Source of the DNA: an uncultured Clostridia bacterium
GTDB lineage: Bacteria; Bacillota; Clostridia; Oscillospirales; Acutalibacteraceae
Reading direction: 5' to 3'
Assembly (NCBI GenBank): GCA_944380775.1
Contig: CALWIP010000023.1
Span: 1 to 64,000, forward strand
DNA: 64,000 bases
The first letter of the stretch is position 1; every line of letters starts with the position of its first letter. The notes under the pieces are model-generated. The model saw only the letters and a list, made by a program, of their open reading frames with translations, was not told the origin of the DNA and did not search any database. Positions 63,146-64,000 of this stretch are shown here, piece by piece. A program made the position numbers and the translations under genes.

Positions 63146-63174
63146 GTGACAATTCTTTTCCGGCGCGTTATACT
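63146..63174 (+). promoter_or_regulatory. Promoter of the SDR gene
   Basis: GTGACA and TATACT at 17-bp spacing, about 75 bp before the ATG, just downstream of the two direct repeats. Confidence 0.75.
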
Positions 63175-63248
63175 AAGAGCAAAGAAACGGGGCCGGGCCG
63201 TAGCCCCGGCGGAACACCTGAAACATCTGAATAGAAAGGAAGATCGCT

Positions 63249-64000
63249 ATGTCAAAACTGCCGTTACAGATCGATCTGAGCGGGAAAGTCGCCGTTGTCA
63301 CCGGCGCTGGCGGCGTGTTGTGCAGCATGTTTGCCAAAGCCATCGCCCAGTGCGGCGCAAAGGTCGCCCTGTTAGACCTGAACGAAGAGGCTGCCTGCAA
63401 ATATGCGGACGAAATCAACGCGGAGGGTTACACCGCCAAGGGCTACAAGGCCAATGTGCTGGACAAGGCCTCCCTGGAAGAGGTCCACGAAAAGGTCCTC
63501 GCCGACTTCGGCCCCTGCGACATCCTCATCAACGGCGCGGGCGGCAATAATCCGCGCGCGACCACGACGAATGAATATTATTTCCCCGGCGACCTGGACA
63601 AAGACGTGGTGTCTTTCTTTGACCTGGACCAGAGCGGCGTAGAGTTTGTTTTCAACCTCAATTTCATCGGCACGCTGGTTCCCACGCAGGTCTTCGCGAA
63701 GGACCTGGTGGAAAAGCCCGGTTCCACCATCATCAACATCAGCTCGATGAACGCATTCACCCCGCTGACCAAAATCCCGGCATACTCCGGCGCGAAGGCG
63801 GCCATCAGCAATTTCACCCAGTGGCTGGCCGTGCACTTTGCCAAGGTGGGCATCCGCGTCAACGCCATTGCCCCGGGCTTCTTTGTCACGAAGCAGAATG
63901 AAAAACTGCTCTATAATGACGATGGCACGCCAACGGCGCGCACCGGCAAGATCCTTGCCGCTACCCCGATGGGGCGCTTCGGCGAAAGCGAAGAACTGGT
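63249..64000 (+). CDS. SDR oxidoreductase, fructuronate reductase / D-mannonate oxidoreductase-like, cut by window edge
   Basis: NAD(P)-dependent dehydrogenase, here about 250 residues before the window ends. The nucleotide loop is VTGAGGVLCSMFA (near 17), NINGAGG-type NGAGGNNP near 96, catalytic Ser in NISSMNAF and the YSGAK pair near 180. An insertion near 103-125 with NEYYFPGDLDK is typical of SDR-type enzymes acting on fructuronate/mannonate (YjmF group). ATG 63249 follows AAAGGAAG. A hexuronate pathway role is inferred from family only. Confidence 0.87.
   Translation, partial: MSKLPLQIDLSGKVAVVTGAGGVLCSMFAKAIAQCGAKVALLDLNEEAACKYADEINAEGYTAKGYKANVLDKASLEEVHEKVLADFGPCDILINGAGGNNPRATTTNEYYFPGDLDKDVVSFFDLDQSGVEFVFNLNFIGTLVPTQVFAKDLVEKPGSTIINISSMNAFTPLTKIPAYSGAKAAISNFTQWLAVHFAKVGIRVNAIAPGFFVTKQNEKLLYNDDGTPTARTGKILAATPMGRFGESEEL

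Overview
The window is bacterial chromosome of high GC (about 60%) with the gene orders, Shine-Dalgarno strength and sigma-A promoters of a spore-forming Firmicute. The sporulation genes (ytfI-ytfJ/gerW, yunB), remA, the ispH-rpsA fusion, PrkC/PrpC and the biotin-dependent carboxyltransferase set point to a Clostridia member of the Oscillospirales/Ruminococcaceae type. The fucosidase and hexuronate-type dehydrogenase at the right end suit a gut commensal. Gene density is very high and most of the window is housekeeping. No phage, transposase, plasmid or CRISPR signature was seen.

Layout. 1-13.3 kb is one long leftward operon from a promoter at 13.35 kb: yicC-remA-gmk-rpoZ-priA-def-fmt-zinc peptidase-rsmB-rlmN-prpC-prkC-rsgA-thiN (thiN is cut by the window edge). 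13.4-17.4 kb is a leftward set with a carboxyltransferase, biotin carrier, OadA-type carboxyltransferase and a zinc-ribbon membrane protein. 17.4-22.9 kb is a leftward M50 protease-scpA-scpB-ytfI-ytfJ-dacF-rluB operon, divergent from rpmB. 23.3-27.6 kb holds plsY, der and a radical-SAM/DUF512 gene, then yceD-rpmF. 27.7-33.2 kb holds two uncharacterised genes downstream of pgi, then a D,D-carboxypeptidase and hisH-hisF. 33.3-37.5 kb holds mntP, thiamine salvage (thiW-thiM-thiED fusion) and a GNAT gene. 37.5-46.9 kb holds a nitrilase-family amidase, ligA, yunB, and an rpiR-flavoprotein-cmk-plsC-ispH/rpsA operon.

46.9-50.7 kb carries three tRNA genes (Leu-GAG, Ser-GGA, Pro-GGG), each with its own promoter and terminator, around a zinc-ribbon MscL, a P-loop protein with a degenerate N-terminal repeat, and asnS. 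51.0-54.7 kb is a broken exporter locus. An S-layer-homology-like protein, a membrane-fusion protein lacking both ends, an ABC ATPase lacking its Walker A half and an intact MacB-type permease are joined by two apparent internal deletions. 55.0-60.5 kb holds a cyclophilin, a beta-CASP RNase-like protein, class III fructose-bisphosphatase, exoA and a GNAT gene. 60.6-64 kb is a carbohydrate region: GH29 fucosidase, AraC-type regulator and a divergent SDR oxidoreductase whose promoter carries two 10-bp direct repeats, a likely AraC operator.

The strongest oddities are the exporter locus with two deletion-like junctions, a patch of about 180 bp at about 34% GC inside the GC-rich ispH coding sequence, and a retained ribosome-binding site plus ATG at the IspH/S1 fusion point. 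No wholly new defence or mobile system was recognised.
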